The position numbers and the translations under genes are program-made. From Symsagittifera roscoffensis (Eukaryota; Xenacoelomorpha; Acoela; Convolutidae), in assembly GCF_963678635.1 (NCBI RefSeq), contig NC_087062.1, forward strand, positions 6,188,193-6,252,192: a DNA stretch of 64,000 nt, written 5' to 3'. The notes beneath the pieces were generated by a model that saw only the letters and a program-made list of their open reading frames with translations, ran no database searches and was not told the origin of the DNA. Position 1 is the stretch's first letter, and each line of letters opens with the position of its first letter. Positions 54,301-64,000 of this stretch are shown one piece after another.

Positions 54301-57300
54301 TATTTAAGTAAAGTATGCAAAGCGGACTACAGAACTTGGAAACTAAACCGACAGAGCTTAAGTCGAAAATCATGAAGCCGAAAAATCATCAGCAGAAAAT
54401 TAATATCGAAACTTTATATTTATAAATACAATGATTTGCGATCTGTATATAGCATGTACCAGTAGGAACTAGTACCTAGTAGTTAAATTTGAGTTTTCAT
54501 TAGCAGCAATTGATTCAACTGAACTTGTTAAACTAGTTGTTGACGCAAAAAAAAAAATTCTATATTCCGAACTAATTACGCTTGCTAATCGCAAGCGTAA
54601 CAACGTACATCTGAAGTGGCGACACTGTTTGTTTGGGATACATGACCCATGACGTCTCCACCCATTATGTCATTGGATGCCATGAGAGAAGCAGTGGTTC
54701 CCCCGTTGGCCATGCCGGCCTGCTTTGCGGGGTCTCCACTTGCAGAAGCTGCATCTGCGCCTGACTCGATTGAACTTGTGAGTGTCACCGCTTTGAACGG
54801 TGGCAGGGACTCCAAAAGACCATGTCTAAAAAACGGTCATGTTATGAACAATATAAACCAATCAAAACGGTCGCAACGCTTCTTAGATTACCTGGTTCCG
54901 ATTGCCTGCCGTTGTTAACATTCCTGATTATTTAACGAAACTATCATACTTTTGATCAACCATCGTGACATTACCAATTTTAATGATCAGAATCAAGTTA
55001 ACCAGGCGTTCAAAAAACATCACGGCCACTAGCATGTGCATGAATGTTAATAAAAACAAAATCGCATCCTATTAAATAACTATCAAATAAATCACATCCT
55101 AGTCGTAACTTTAAGTTGAGCAATTCAGTAACGTTATGGTCGGGACGCTTCTTGGCATTCAATACACATCACGGCCAGTAGCTTGCGCAGGAATGTTTTG
55201 TCGAGATGTGTGGGGATTTGAAGGAGGGTTGAAAACTTTTGTCTACCCATTTTTTGGTCAGTCATTTCGATTTTTTTTTGCTCTGCCGAAAACAAACATA
55301 TTTGGCTAAAATTTCTGTCAAATATGCCGTTTTGTTAAAAATTTTTGGTCGAAGGTCAAAAGTTTTGATCAAAAAAACACAAAACTCGCCCATCAGCACA
55401 ATGCTGATCATAGCTATATAGAACATCAGCCTTCCATTTATATGAAATCTGCATAACTTCGATAAAAATTGTAGTATGAATGACTTAACATAATTCAGTT
55501 TCTTGTCGTATGATAGGAGAGATGTGTTCTCGTACCTGAGTGAGTCATATTTCTTGAAGATGGTGCTGTACTCGACTGACCTCTGCTGCAACTCCACGTC
55601 TATGCTGCTCGTGTAACAGGAGAGAATGTGGCGGATTTGACTGCAATAAAACTTCATCATCATCACACACATTAACACGATTGATTCTTGTCGTGTTGGT
55701 TAAATTTCATAACTTTGAAAAATTGGTTAAAAATTTTTCTTCGAAGGGGATTTTTTCATACACAAAACGAAGCAAGCAAACAAATTTTGATTTAGACCAG
55801 TGAAATATCAAAGAGTTCAGGAGAGTGAGTAGATAACTGTTTCAGTCGAAAAAAATTCCAAAATGCGAGAAGCCACATTATCTTGGGGTGTTTTTGACGC
55901 AAAATCATGTTTCCCATTTAAACATTCCGTACGTATATCTATAGCTTAGGGTCAATTTACCCGAAGAAGACACAGAAAATGAATTCACAATCGATAAACA
56001 TAGCCGCCAGAAAGTTGGAAAAGTGCCGAGGAACTCAAATATACCAAAAAAAGATAGATTTATTACTAGTTTTCCAATTTTAATGAAAGACAGTTGGAAA
56101 AGAGTCAATGAACGCAAGTGAACAGAAAAAAAACGAACTTAATTTAAAACCGGATCAATAGGTAATTTTTTAATTCCGCTGGAAAATCTGAACTTTAAAA
56201 TCCGCTTTCGAGAAATGAAGCCGATCACTTTTTTGTGACTTTTATACTTTTGCTGTTCGATAGTGGAGTTTGCGTTACGTTTCACAAAGAAAATGAACTG
56301 AAATTAAAATGAAATCAAAAGTCAAACCACGAAACAATAATTTGATTCTGAACAAAAAAACTCTGGAAATTCTGAAGACCTTTTCTAAAAAAAACGAAAA
56401 AAAAAAAACCCATCGTGACTTACATAAGAGTCTGATCGTCGCTCATCGAATCTTGATTAGGTTTAGTGCCCTGAATTTTAAGAAACAGTACGTGTGAAGT
56501 TTTTAGAAAACATATCCAATTTGAGAGAGAAATATCAAACGATTGCTTTGTTACACTTCCTCTTAAAAACTAACAATTAGACTCTATTTGTCCTCAATTT
56601 TATTTCTGTTATGGCAGAGCGTAATTTGTCTTCCATTTAGCAAATATGTCGGAAATGAACATCCAAAAATATAACCACCAAAGAGATAATTGAGTGCCAA
56701 CAAAATTAATAACTATAATTAAATAACTAAAAATAAACTCTATTCTATAACCGTTTACAAATTTCTGCAGAATCGCTGAAGGCTCTGGAAAAAGAATCGA
56801 CGGAGACAAAGACGAAAACCATGAATAAAAAAATCAGCATGTTTTAAAGAAACTTGTTTGAAAAACAATTACTGTCTGAAAATAACTCCACCTAATTACC
56901 ACCTTATCAAAAATGGTAGTTTATTTCAATTTTCAAGAAACTGAGCTGGTGGAACTCACCATTCGTACTAAAATTACTATTTTGTGAATAAATTGGCTAA
57001 CGAGAAAAAAGTCAAGTACCCGGTTGAAGTGCAAGTGTAAAAAAAACCTGCGACCAGAAGCAATCAAACATCTGACAATTGATATTTCTAGCATCAACAT
57101 TTCGCAGACGACAGATCTAACTTAAAAAAATTGTCAAAAAAGAAAATTTATTTCCAAGAAGAAATTCGAGAAACCAATTTTTGAAACCTTTCATATTTAA
57201 AAAAGAAACATGAGCAACAAGCAGTTGGAACAGAGTCAATGAAAACAAGAAAACAGAAAAAAAACTGCCTGTCTTTTTGAAACAAATACTAATTTCAATT

Positions 57301-60300
57301 TCCACAAAATTATACCTTTAAAACTCTGAATTATGAATGACGCTTATTTGATAACATTAACCCAGTTTGAAAAAACTGGATCAGTCGGCAAATTTTTTAT
57401 TCCGCTAGAAAACTTCAACATTAACATTCATCTATATTCGAAACTAGAAAAAGATTCCTTTTTTAATGCCCTTTACAATTTTACTGTTCGATAGTGAAGA
57501 ATTTTGCCTTAATTTCAAAAAAAGAAATGAAATGACAAAGTAAAAGTCAAATGGCAAAAAATCTAATTTGAGCGTGAACAAATTCTAGAAATTATCGTAA
57601 AAAAAACAAATACAAAAATCATCGCGACCTATATTTCATTGAGTCTTAAAAATTCCCCTTCAAAAAACAACCATATCAAAAGTTAGGTAAAATAGAAAAA
57701 ACAAACTCAAATATGAGAATCAAAAGAAGCACAAGCTATCATCTAATATTTGCAGGGTCAAAGCTACCATTTAAAAACAAGTAACAAAAAATCTATACAA
57801 ACTGTAGACAGACTCTATACAGAAAATCTATAGACTCTATTCGAGTCTTATAAACAAAAGCTTCACGCATGGTGTCTAATTCAGATCCCATAGGAAGGAT
57901 TGCGCTCTAATAGAGTGGCTTAGACTCATTGTAAAGCTGTGAAAAGAAATGCGATTGATACTTTTGTAGGAAAAAAGAAAAACTACTTGTGTAAAATGCA
58001 CCGAAAAAATTTATTCATATCAAAAACATCTCGCGCTATCAAAAGACAACCGTCTGCATACGCTAGTTTTGATGCCTCTCATTTTCAAGAGCATGAATCA
58101 AAATAAAAGGGACACAAGTTACACACAGCGGCGAAGCTGCGCTTCTCAAACACTAGCGAGAACATGACAAAAAAGCAGCTTTACAATGTGAAATAGGAAA
58201 AGATAATTATGCCTCAAATTAACAAAAAAAAAATCGGCTATTTCTAAGATTCGAACGTGCGACCTAGAGATTAAGAGTCTCACATCCCAACAACTCAGCC
58301 AAGAAAGCTTAATAGGTAATATCCAAACACTAGTCACAAATACAGCAGAGAAAAGATGCTATGTAATTTCCAATGCTACAGTGAAACTTCCAAATAGGTG
58401 AAAAATTTTAATGAACACTTTTACTTGCGAGTTGTTAGAAATAAAAAGTGTAAAATTGAATAAAAACTACAAAAAAGGAGTGGGCTTATCTAGTCGAAAA
58501 TTTCTGGAAATGCAATCCAGCCGGGTACAAAAACCAACCCAGAAAAGCATAAAACGCAGCCGTGGTAAAAACTGAGCAAAACTAACGCCACAGAAAGTCT
58601 CAGTCAAAACCAAAAGGCGAACAAATTTAAAAAAAACAGTAGGCACAACCTCTAAAAACGTTAAGGCCGGTATACATTAAAAATTCAAAAGTTTTTGCAG
58701 AAAGTTTTTGATTCCCAAATTGGCGCTGAAAAACTCCAAAAACCAACTTTAATCGAGTAAAACTAAGCTTCCATGGCTTAAATTAAGCATTAATAAGCTA
58801 TTGTAAGTCTACTTAGCCACTTCAAACTGGTTTTTCTCGACACAGGAACTTTTATCCAAATTATTTAATGTCGTTCAAATCACGACTGAAAGGGCTTGAA
58901 TATGATATATCATTCGACCCATCCCGATGAATATTTGTAGTAGCTTAATTCGCGTGGCAAAAAAAAAACACACCCGAGTACAAAGTTTTTCCACATTTTT
59001 CAAATGGTCGGAACAACAAAGCTGGAAAACAATCCGATAGAAAAAAAACTATAGCTGCATATTTATTTGCTTTGTTTGAATTTTTTGGGGTCTATAATTA
59101 ATTAATTACCCCACCAGTAAACTAAAGCACCAGAAATTATTCTGGAAAAAACCCAAAAATATGCTATCGGGTCCCGAAAAAAAATCACCTGTTGTTGTAT
59201 GAATTGTGCTTTGTTAGTCCAATTCATAGAAGCAATATGTTTTTTTGAAAAAACCCTTAAAAGTAGTCAAGTCAAAAACGATGCTAGCATCCTTTCCCAG
59301 TGTAGTTTAAAGGTAAGAAAAGCACCATCACCGGTCACAGTTAGCTCTAAGACCAAACCACCCCACACCTCGTCAGTAGGTTGTCAGTTTCAACCAACAT
59401 TTCATTCAATTAAAACAGTAACTGTGATTGAATCGAGCAACAGCTCAACTTACGACTCTATGTGTTGGTATCTACAATACACGGCAAGATAATTTAAACT
59501 TATGGGCATCTACTTGCATACAACACTACAACTTTTTTGCGATTCGATTCTATAAACTCACATCACAACGATCGATTATATGAACTTACAATAAAAGTTT
59601 CACTTGACATCACATTTAAATATTGCTGTTAGATAAGCGTCGTTATGATTTCACCCACTAGCAATTAATCTTACTTGGTTCTTTTAGCCACTATTAATTT
59701 GAGCGGAAGTATTGAGAGGACTGACTTAGTTGTGTTCTGGAATCGGGTACTGAGCTTCATGAGGGCGTTGATGATGTAGTCTTTGGTGATGGGCGTGGCA
59801 TGTGTACTTTGCAGGAACCCCACCAAAGTTGTCACCACCGCCTCCTCCGACACCTAAACAACAACAATTAGTGCCATCATACAAACAAAAACATAGTCAT
59901 CATGTGACAAAAAATAGTCTTCAAGTAAACAACTACAAATAAAACAATTATTATGTAAGTCACAAAAAAATTGACAGTTCAAGTTATTAAGCGCCATTAC
60001 AATAAACATTTTCGACCAATTCTACATAAAAGAGCCATCGAGTTTAGATAATACTGTTCAATTAAACCGATGAGTTTTCTCGTAATCAGACAAGCAATAG
60101 TTGAGTGTTTTTTTTTCTTAAATTTGTGCAGATAGGAAATTCTACTCACGATTCCTTCAGATTGATCTGTCAGCAGCAGGTCTCCGAACTCCCCAATGCA
60201 CCATGCAGACACTTGGATCAGAGGTTGCTAAAATAGAACAGTTTTCACATCTTAAAATTCCTAGTCTATCCTTGTCAAGGATTTTGTACGGTTTGAAGTG

Positions 60301-63300
60301 AAGCGGCAATGAAATATTTTATATTTTAACAAAAATCTAGGTAATCTTCGAGTTTAAGATTAGGATCAAGAAATAACAATGAAAAATCCACTCTCAACTG
60401 GTTTCTTGAAGTTCGAACAGCCCGATATCAACCGCAAAACTTATTTTTTCGTTTTTTATTCACAATTCTGAAACAAAAAGTGATTTTACTCGTTTATTCA
60501 ACAGTTATCTGCGTGAAACAATATGGATTGAAATAAATTCGTGTTTGTTGCAAACTTACATGTTCAATGACATTTTCCTCAAGCAGTGCTTTGTAGAATT
60601 TCCTGGCCGCGTGTGCGTGTAACTGGGGCGTCTGAGACACGAAATGCACCATGCTCGAAACGAGGTCATCTCTAACGTAGTTGCCAGCCTGCAATGGAGT
60701 AGTAAGAATAGACTGGTTTTTTCTGTTGTACGGCCCCAAATAAGAAAATTGTTGGGTACTTTTACTTATTCCGCCCGAAGTAGTTCAACAGCTCATCAAT
60801 AATTAGATGAATGAGTTTTTGAAACTATGTTCTAACAACACAATCAATTTCAGCCAAGCAGGTTCGAGCATTATCATTTCTGGTTAACACATTGTGATAG
60901 TTACATATTAGGGCGGAATAAGTAAAAAGACCCAAATTGTTAATTGAGCTTCTGTTTTTTATGAAAAACTTGATTTTCTTTACCTGTACTTAGTTTCAAG
61001 GAATCTGATCCGAGAAATAGTTCGATAGAAAAACAAAAAGATCAGTTTTGGGTCGCATAACAGAAAATACCCTATAAGGTTACTAACGAGATTTGCAGTT
61101 ATTGTTCCGACTTTCGAAGAAAACGGAAAGGTTTTTTTATTCAGTCAATTTTCGCCGATCAAAATAGTAGTTTTCAACTTAAATTTTTTAAACCCCATTG
61201 AAGATATCGACTTCCTGAGTTCAAATTTAATAAGTTATTTTACCTCCAATGATTTTTTTTTAATTCTGCTGGTTGGAAAATTGCCCAATTGGCCATGTTC
61301 TGGACTAAATTATGAGCGCTTTGAAGAGTTTATTCATAATGCTGAGAGCGTAACCAGAATTATTCATGCGTGGCGAATTATCCCGCACAACAAAATCGTT
61401 CCAAATTGAATTGAGGCTAGTAATCGGTCGTATTAATTTTGTACGACTCAAAATTTTACACTTTGATATTGTCCAAAACTTATAGGTTTTCAATATTTTC
61501 TTTTCCCACAAACTATTCGATATGAATTAAGGGACAATTGGAACATTCAGGGCTTTGCCCTGATATACGAGCAGTCTTGTTTGTGTTTTATCACAAAATG
61601 ATAACTAATTCTGAATAAGTGCAAATCATTGTGTCCTTTATCGACAAAAGAGCAAATCGCAAACTCAAAAAAGGCAAAAACAGCTAGCAAAAACTGTTCG
61701 TTTTAAACAAACAATTTAACAAAATAATAATTTATACATCCAAAACACTGAATTTAGAAAAGAAATGCAAAAAAATTGATTAAAATAACATAGCCAACAG
61801 AAGGTTGGTAGTGTACAAAAAACAATCATTCGAGAAAAATTTGATTGAACATTTTTCAACTTTCGAATTTCAACGAAAACATATATCAATTTAAAGCCCT
61901 TTGAATTTCAAGAACTGCTTATGATTGGCCTAATAATTTTTAATTAGCCTAACTTCTAGAACTGGATCAATGAGTAAATTTTCTATTCCGCTGGGAAATC
62001 TAAACTTTAAAATCAGTGATGTCCACTTAAAATAAAAATTGATATTTAAATTAAAATTGTTTAAGAAAATTATACAAATTGTTGGCATTAATTTAAATTT
62101 TCAAAAACTATTTAAATTTTCCTTTAGAATTTTAAACTTTTCTTTAGTCTGTTTTACTCCTACGTTTTCTGCCAATTTTAGGTACTTTTCGCAATTTTGT
62201 GAAACGAATTCCACAGCAATTTTTTGGGTATGTCTATTTGCTACAAATATTCATCAAATTTGTCGTGAAAATTTAGATTGTTTGCTTTTTCCGCGGAACT
62301 GTGAAATGTTAAATTTACTATCATGAGAAAACTGTAACTTTGGCGTCGAATCGAATACCGCCGGAGCAATTTAAATTATTTCGATTTAAATTAAGTGGGC
62401 TCATAATTTCACATTTAATTTGAAAATTAAATGAAAATTTAAATTAATTTAAATAGTTTTTTTAATTGGACATCACTGATTAAAATCGACTTTCAAAGCT
62501 AGAAACCGATCAATTTTTTTCACCCAAATTTCCCATTTGTAATTGCACCCCTTTAAACTTTCAGCTGATGCATTCATTTGAAATGAACTGAAAAGATGCA
62601 TATATAGATGCATGAATTTGTATGAATGCATGTCTGGAGTTTCAAGACTTTCCTAAAAAAAAATCATCAGTACCTATATAGGTCAAACTGACTTCGTTCT
62701 TTCATACTTAAATCAATTTTTTTTTTCAGATTTCTGGTTATTTTACAAAGGAAAGGTCAAAAGGTCAACTAAATTAGACGACACACTGCAAGAAAAGAAG
62801 GAGAAATAATAGGAAATAATCGTTAAAAAATAGTAGTAGTATTAAGCAGTCGAAACCATAATAGCAAAAACTGGTATGTCCACTTACCATTGTGAGAACC
62901 TTGGTTGTAGTGTCTAAATGCCACTGTTTGTGCGGCGCGTACCTGAAAAAATACATCTCATTTTTAAGTAAAATCATCAAAAAACAAAATATCAATAGTT
63001 TATTTCAAATAGAAAAAAAAGCACATGGGGAAAAGCAATTGACATGCTTCTACTTAACATTCCAGCATGCAAGTTCAAAAATATTTTTTGATTTTTTAAA
63101 AATGTAAGTATGTCTAAAAATAATAAATGAAACGAGAATGGGATCTCTTTAACTATCACCCTCCTTGATGGTACCTACTAAGAAGTAATTGCCCTTACAA
63201 ACGACAAAATCAACTTTAAGCATTTGTGAATTTTTTTACCTATAAGAGAATAACCCTTTTGCAATGGGGGTAAGTAGGGGTAATTAAAGAGATCCCGGAA

Positions 63301-63475
63301 ATGATTGACAGATGAAACGGTAACACATACTTTTCGGCCACTGCAAAAATGTTGCTTGTTACGTATTCTCGGAACTGTCTGTTGTCTGGTTCGGCCAGGA
63401 ACTCCAGAAGTTCTTTGTTCATCATGCGCACGTTGCTTTTATTCACCAATTCAAAACTGAGAAACAGCGCACGCC
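51273..63475 (-). CDS. AP1G1: AP-1 complex gamma-adaptin (C-terminal 11 exons; 5' end outside window)
   Basis: Exons (minus): 63331-63475, 62888-62942, 60560-60688, 60150-60227, 59726-59853, 55536-55640, 54609-54825, 53374-53569, 52656-52876, 51947-52048, 51273-51374. They join in one frame of about 491 codons. Visible parts: the C-terminal half of the alpha-solenoid trunk ([54 protein letters not shown]), a hinge with clathrin-box-like LLDLLGG, and the beta-sandwich ear ([44 protein letters not shown]), ending PPLPGW. Every phase fits. AP-1 links clathrin to cargo and accessory proteins on trans-Golgi and endosome membranes. The hinge is Ala/Gly/Ser-rich and diverged. An AP1G1/AP1G2 split is vertebrate-specific, so the symbol means the single invertebrate-type gene. 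Confidence 0.92.
51947..52048 (-). CDS. AP1G1: Gamma-adaptin exon j (ear)
   Basis: 34 codons: [20 protein letters not shown] and [12 protein letters not shown], matching FQLQLLSPSS...TQVIKVLNPQK of vertebrate proteins. Donor GTAACA. Confidence 0.9.
52656..52876 (-). CDS. AP1G1: Gamma-adaptin exon i (start of ear)
   Basis: Enters with two bases after a TTTTTCCCAG acceptor. [11 protein letters not shown] leads into [16 protein letters not shown], the first ear strands, and ends FIIQVAVPK. Confidence 0.85.
53374..53569 (-). CDS. AP1G1: Gamma-adaptin exon h (hinge, clathrin box)
   Basis: [15 protein letters not shown] carries an LLDLL clathrin-box motif; [14 protein letters not shown] is a second acidic-LL motif. 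Ends SMNIF plus one base; donor GTACGC. Confidence 0.85.
53990..54325. repeat. Repeat family II copy in gamma-adaptin intron
   Basis: It matches 47270-47640 in order and wording (GCCGACAGAATTAAAGCCGACAGG, CATGTAACTCCCATAAAG, AGCTATTTAAGTA). It is preceded at 53913-53945 by the GCGAAGCTGCGCTTCGC hairpin. Confidence 0.55.
54609..54825 (-). CDS. AP1G1: Gamma-adaptin exon g (trunk-hinge)
   Basis: 72 codons: [13 protein letters not shown] then low-complexity hinge ([29 protein letters not shown]). Donor GTACGT. Confidence 0.8.
55536..55640 (-). CDS. AP1G1: Gamma-adaptin exon f (end of trunk)
   Basis: [20 protein letters not shown], then [15 protein letters not shown]; the preceding intron is about 4.1 kb, the largest seen here. 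Donor GTACGA. Confidence 0.9.
56088..56510. repeat. Repeat family I copy in intron
   Basis: GACAGTTGGAAAAGAGTCAATGAACGCAAG, ACCGGATCAATAGG and TTGCTGTTCGATAGTGGAG occur in the family order. Confidence 0.55.
57215..57650. repeat. Repeat family I copy in intron
   Basis: Begins AGCAGTTGGAACAGAGTCAATG and includes AACTGGATCAGTCGG and TACTGTTCGATAGTGAAG. Confidence 0.55.
58110..58445 (-). repeat. tRNA-Lys(CTT)-derived SINE module
   Basis: On the minus strand 58310-58236 folds like a tRNA. The A box is TGGCTGAGTTGTTGGG (58300-58285), the anticodon arm is GAGA-CTCTTAA-TCTC with anticodon CTT (Lys), and the B box is GTTCGAATC (58256-58248). It is joined to a body with the GCGAAGCTGCGCTTC hairpin. 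Lack of a closed acceptor stem and presence in a repeat show it is a SINE-type copy, not a tRNA gene. RNA polymerase III would be the expected transcriber. Confidence 0.75.
59726..59853 (-). CDS. AP1G1: Gamma-adaptin exon e (trunk)
   Basis: [17 protein letters not shown] to [12 protein letters not shown] plus two bases. Donor GTCAGT is inferred because it restores the frame to the next exon; the frame itself reads on for 20 codons into the intron. Confidence 0.85.
60150..60227 (-). CDS. AP1G1: Gamma-adaptin exon d (trunk)
   Basis: 26 codons, [18 protein letters not shown]; this is the most conserved stretch of the trunk. Donor GTGAGT. Confidence 0.9.
60560..60688 (-). CDS. AP1G1: Gamma-adaptin exon c (trunk)
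   Basis: 43 codons, [17 protein letters not shown] to LLEENVIEH; acceptor CATTGCAG, donor GTAAGT. Confidence 0.9.
61790..62690. repeat. Repeat family I copy interrupted by a MITE
   Basis: Family I phrases flank the MITE: ACTTTAAAAT stands on the left, and ATTAAAATCGACTTTCAAAGCTAGAAACC resumes on the right. Confidence 0.6.
62014..62478. mobile_element. hAT-like MITE nested in repeat family I
   Basis: 465 bp with terminal inverted repeats CAGTGATGTCC / GGACATCACTG. Flanks TTTAAAAT (62006-62013) and ATTAAAAT (62479-62486) match at seven of eight positions, as for an 8-bp hAT target duplication. The interior is AT-rich. A plus-strand frame of 95 codons (62039-62326) inside it is rich in Phe and Asn and is not convincing as protein. 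Confidence 0.75.
62888..62942 (-). CDS. AP1G1: Gamma-adaptin exon b (trunk)
   Basis: 55-nt exon: [18 protein letters not shown], matching the conserved YAPSKRWHIDT region. Donor GTAAGT. Confidence 0.9.
63331..63475 (-). CDS. AP1G1: Gamma-adaptin exon a (trunk)
   Basis: Acceptor TTTTTCAAAG, donor GTATGT. Encodes [14 protein letters not shown] through NIFAVAEK; enters with two bases supplied by the exon outside the window. Confidence 0.85.
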
Positions 63476-63589
63476 TTTGAAAAACCACTTGAAATACATC
63501 TCACGCTCAAGTGATTGCTTAACCTGTTCCATTAAAAATGGAATCGACTCAGTAAATCCACTCTCAGAACCATTGTCGAGCCAACAGTT

Positions 63590-63985
63590 GGAAACATGTC
63601 ACAAATTTCGAGAAAACCAAAAGCATAGCCAATTGGAAAAGAGCAATGAAGGCAAGTAAACAGAAAAAAAACTGACTTGTTTTTTTTTTTAAGAAAAAAT
63701 CTCAACTTTCGAATTTCAAATAAAAAAGTAGATGCCCTTAAAGCTCTTTGAATTTCTACAACAATTTATGATTTGCACTTTTTATTTAAAATCGACCCAA
63801 TTTGAGAAAACTACAACAAACAATTTTTTTTTTTCAACTAGTGCCGTTTTTTCTGCAGGTGTACTAAAAGGATTTGAACGAAAAAAAACTAGAGCTTAGG
63901 CAAGTTTGACAGTCATAATTAAACACAGAGGCAAAGCTGAGCTTCGCACCACTTGCGATACATATAGGCCGCAACCTATTAGGCC
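63590..63985. repeat. Repeat family I copy at window end
   Basis: GCCAATTGGAAAAGAGCAATGAAGGCAAG, then TTCGAATTTCAAATAAAAAAG, and at 63924-63955 a decayed GCAAAGCTGAGCTTCGC hairpin with CACCACTTGCGATAC. Confidence 0.5.
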
Positions 63986-64000
63986 CAAAAACGAAAAAAT

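Noticed and set aside
59199..59492. 97-codon plus-strand frame in a gamma-adaptin intron
   Set aside because: No relatives, no splice context on either strand that fits the gene, and composition like surrounding intron; slightly GC-richer stretch 59310-59470 remains unexplained.
1..64000. CRISPR arrays, bacterial operons, rRNA genes
   Set aside because: None seen; gene structure with introns and retroelements is eukaryotic throughout.

Overview
The window is animal nuclear DNA, AT-rich, with large introns and many transposable elements. Two host genes fix this: the C-terminal half of a gamma-adaptin (AP-1 gamma) gene and a complete MCFD2-like EF-hand gene, both on the minus strand with GT-AG introns. 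An env-bearing Ty3/gypsy element, short introns (about 30-51 nt) inside transposon genes, and a start codon a few bases after a splice acceptor would fit a tunicate such as a large-genome appendicularian. That identification is inference, not proof.

Layout. 1-1034 (minus) is the N-terminal part of an acidic Ser-rich protein that runs off the window edge. 2.8-24.3 kb is a nest of related repeat units. S units carry a decayed SGNH/GDSL-type hydrolase; Z units carry a decayed OTU-type protease with a CxxC zinc-finger region, a Ser-rich region and a further ORF. The apparent full order is S then Z. A Jockey-like LINE (10399-15445) sits in one Z unit with an exact 23-bp target duplication, and the other Z copy shows the empty site. 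A four-exon gene fragment coding for a nuclear-looking coiled-coil protein (20005-22527) interrupts one S unit.

26.9-40.5 kb is the most interesting part: a degraded Ty3/gypsy retroelement with gag, pol and an env that resembles chuvirus/mononegavirus-type glycoproteins. It is flanked by an unusual accessory gene set. Two paralogous small ORFs lie before gag. Seven paralogous small ORFs (about 77-91 aa) stand in tandem after env. One further ORF and three related RING-like zinc proteins follow, one with a hydrophobic N-terminus. Spacers are mostly 1-60 nt, so the region reads as a polycistronic cassette. An LTR-like stretch with TATA box and AATAAA follows; a matching 5' LTR was not found.

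40.6-51 kb holds an unrelated ORF pair starting with the same DPILNW motif, the MCFD2-like gene (three exons, 145 aa), a three-copy 149-bp tandem repeat, two interspersed repeat families, a tRNA-Lys(CTT)-derived SINE module and a hAT-like MITE. 51.3-63.5 kb is the gamma-adaptin gene (eleven exons seen, 5' exons outside the window); its introns hold more of the same repeats, including a second MITE nested in one of them.

The host genes act in the secretory pathway (MCFD2: ER-Golgi cargo receptor partner; AP-1 gamma: clathrin adaptor at TGN/endosomes); nothing suggests they are functionally linked beyond that. The accessory cassette of the retroelement is the best candidate for an undescribed system.
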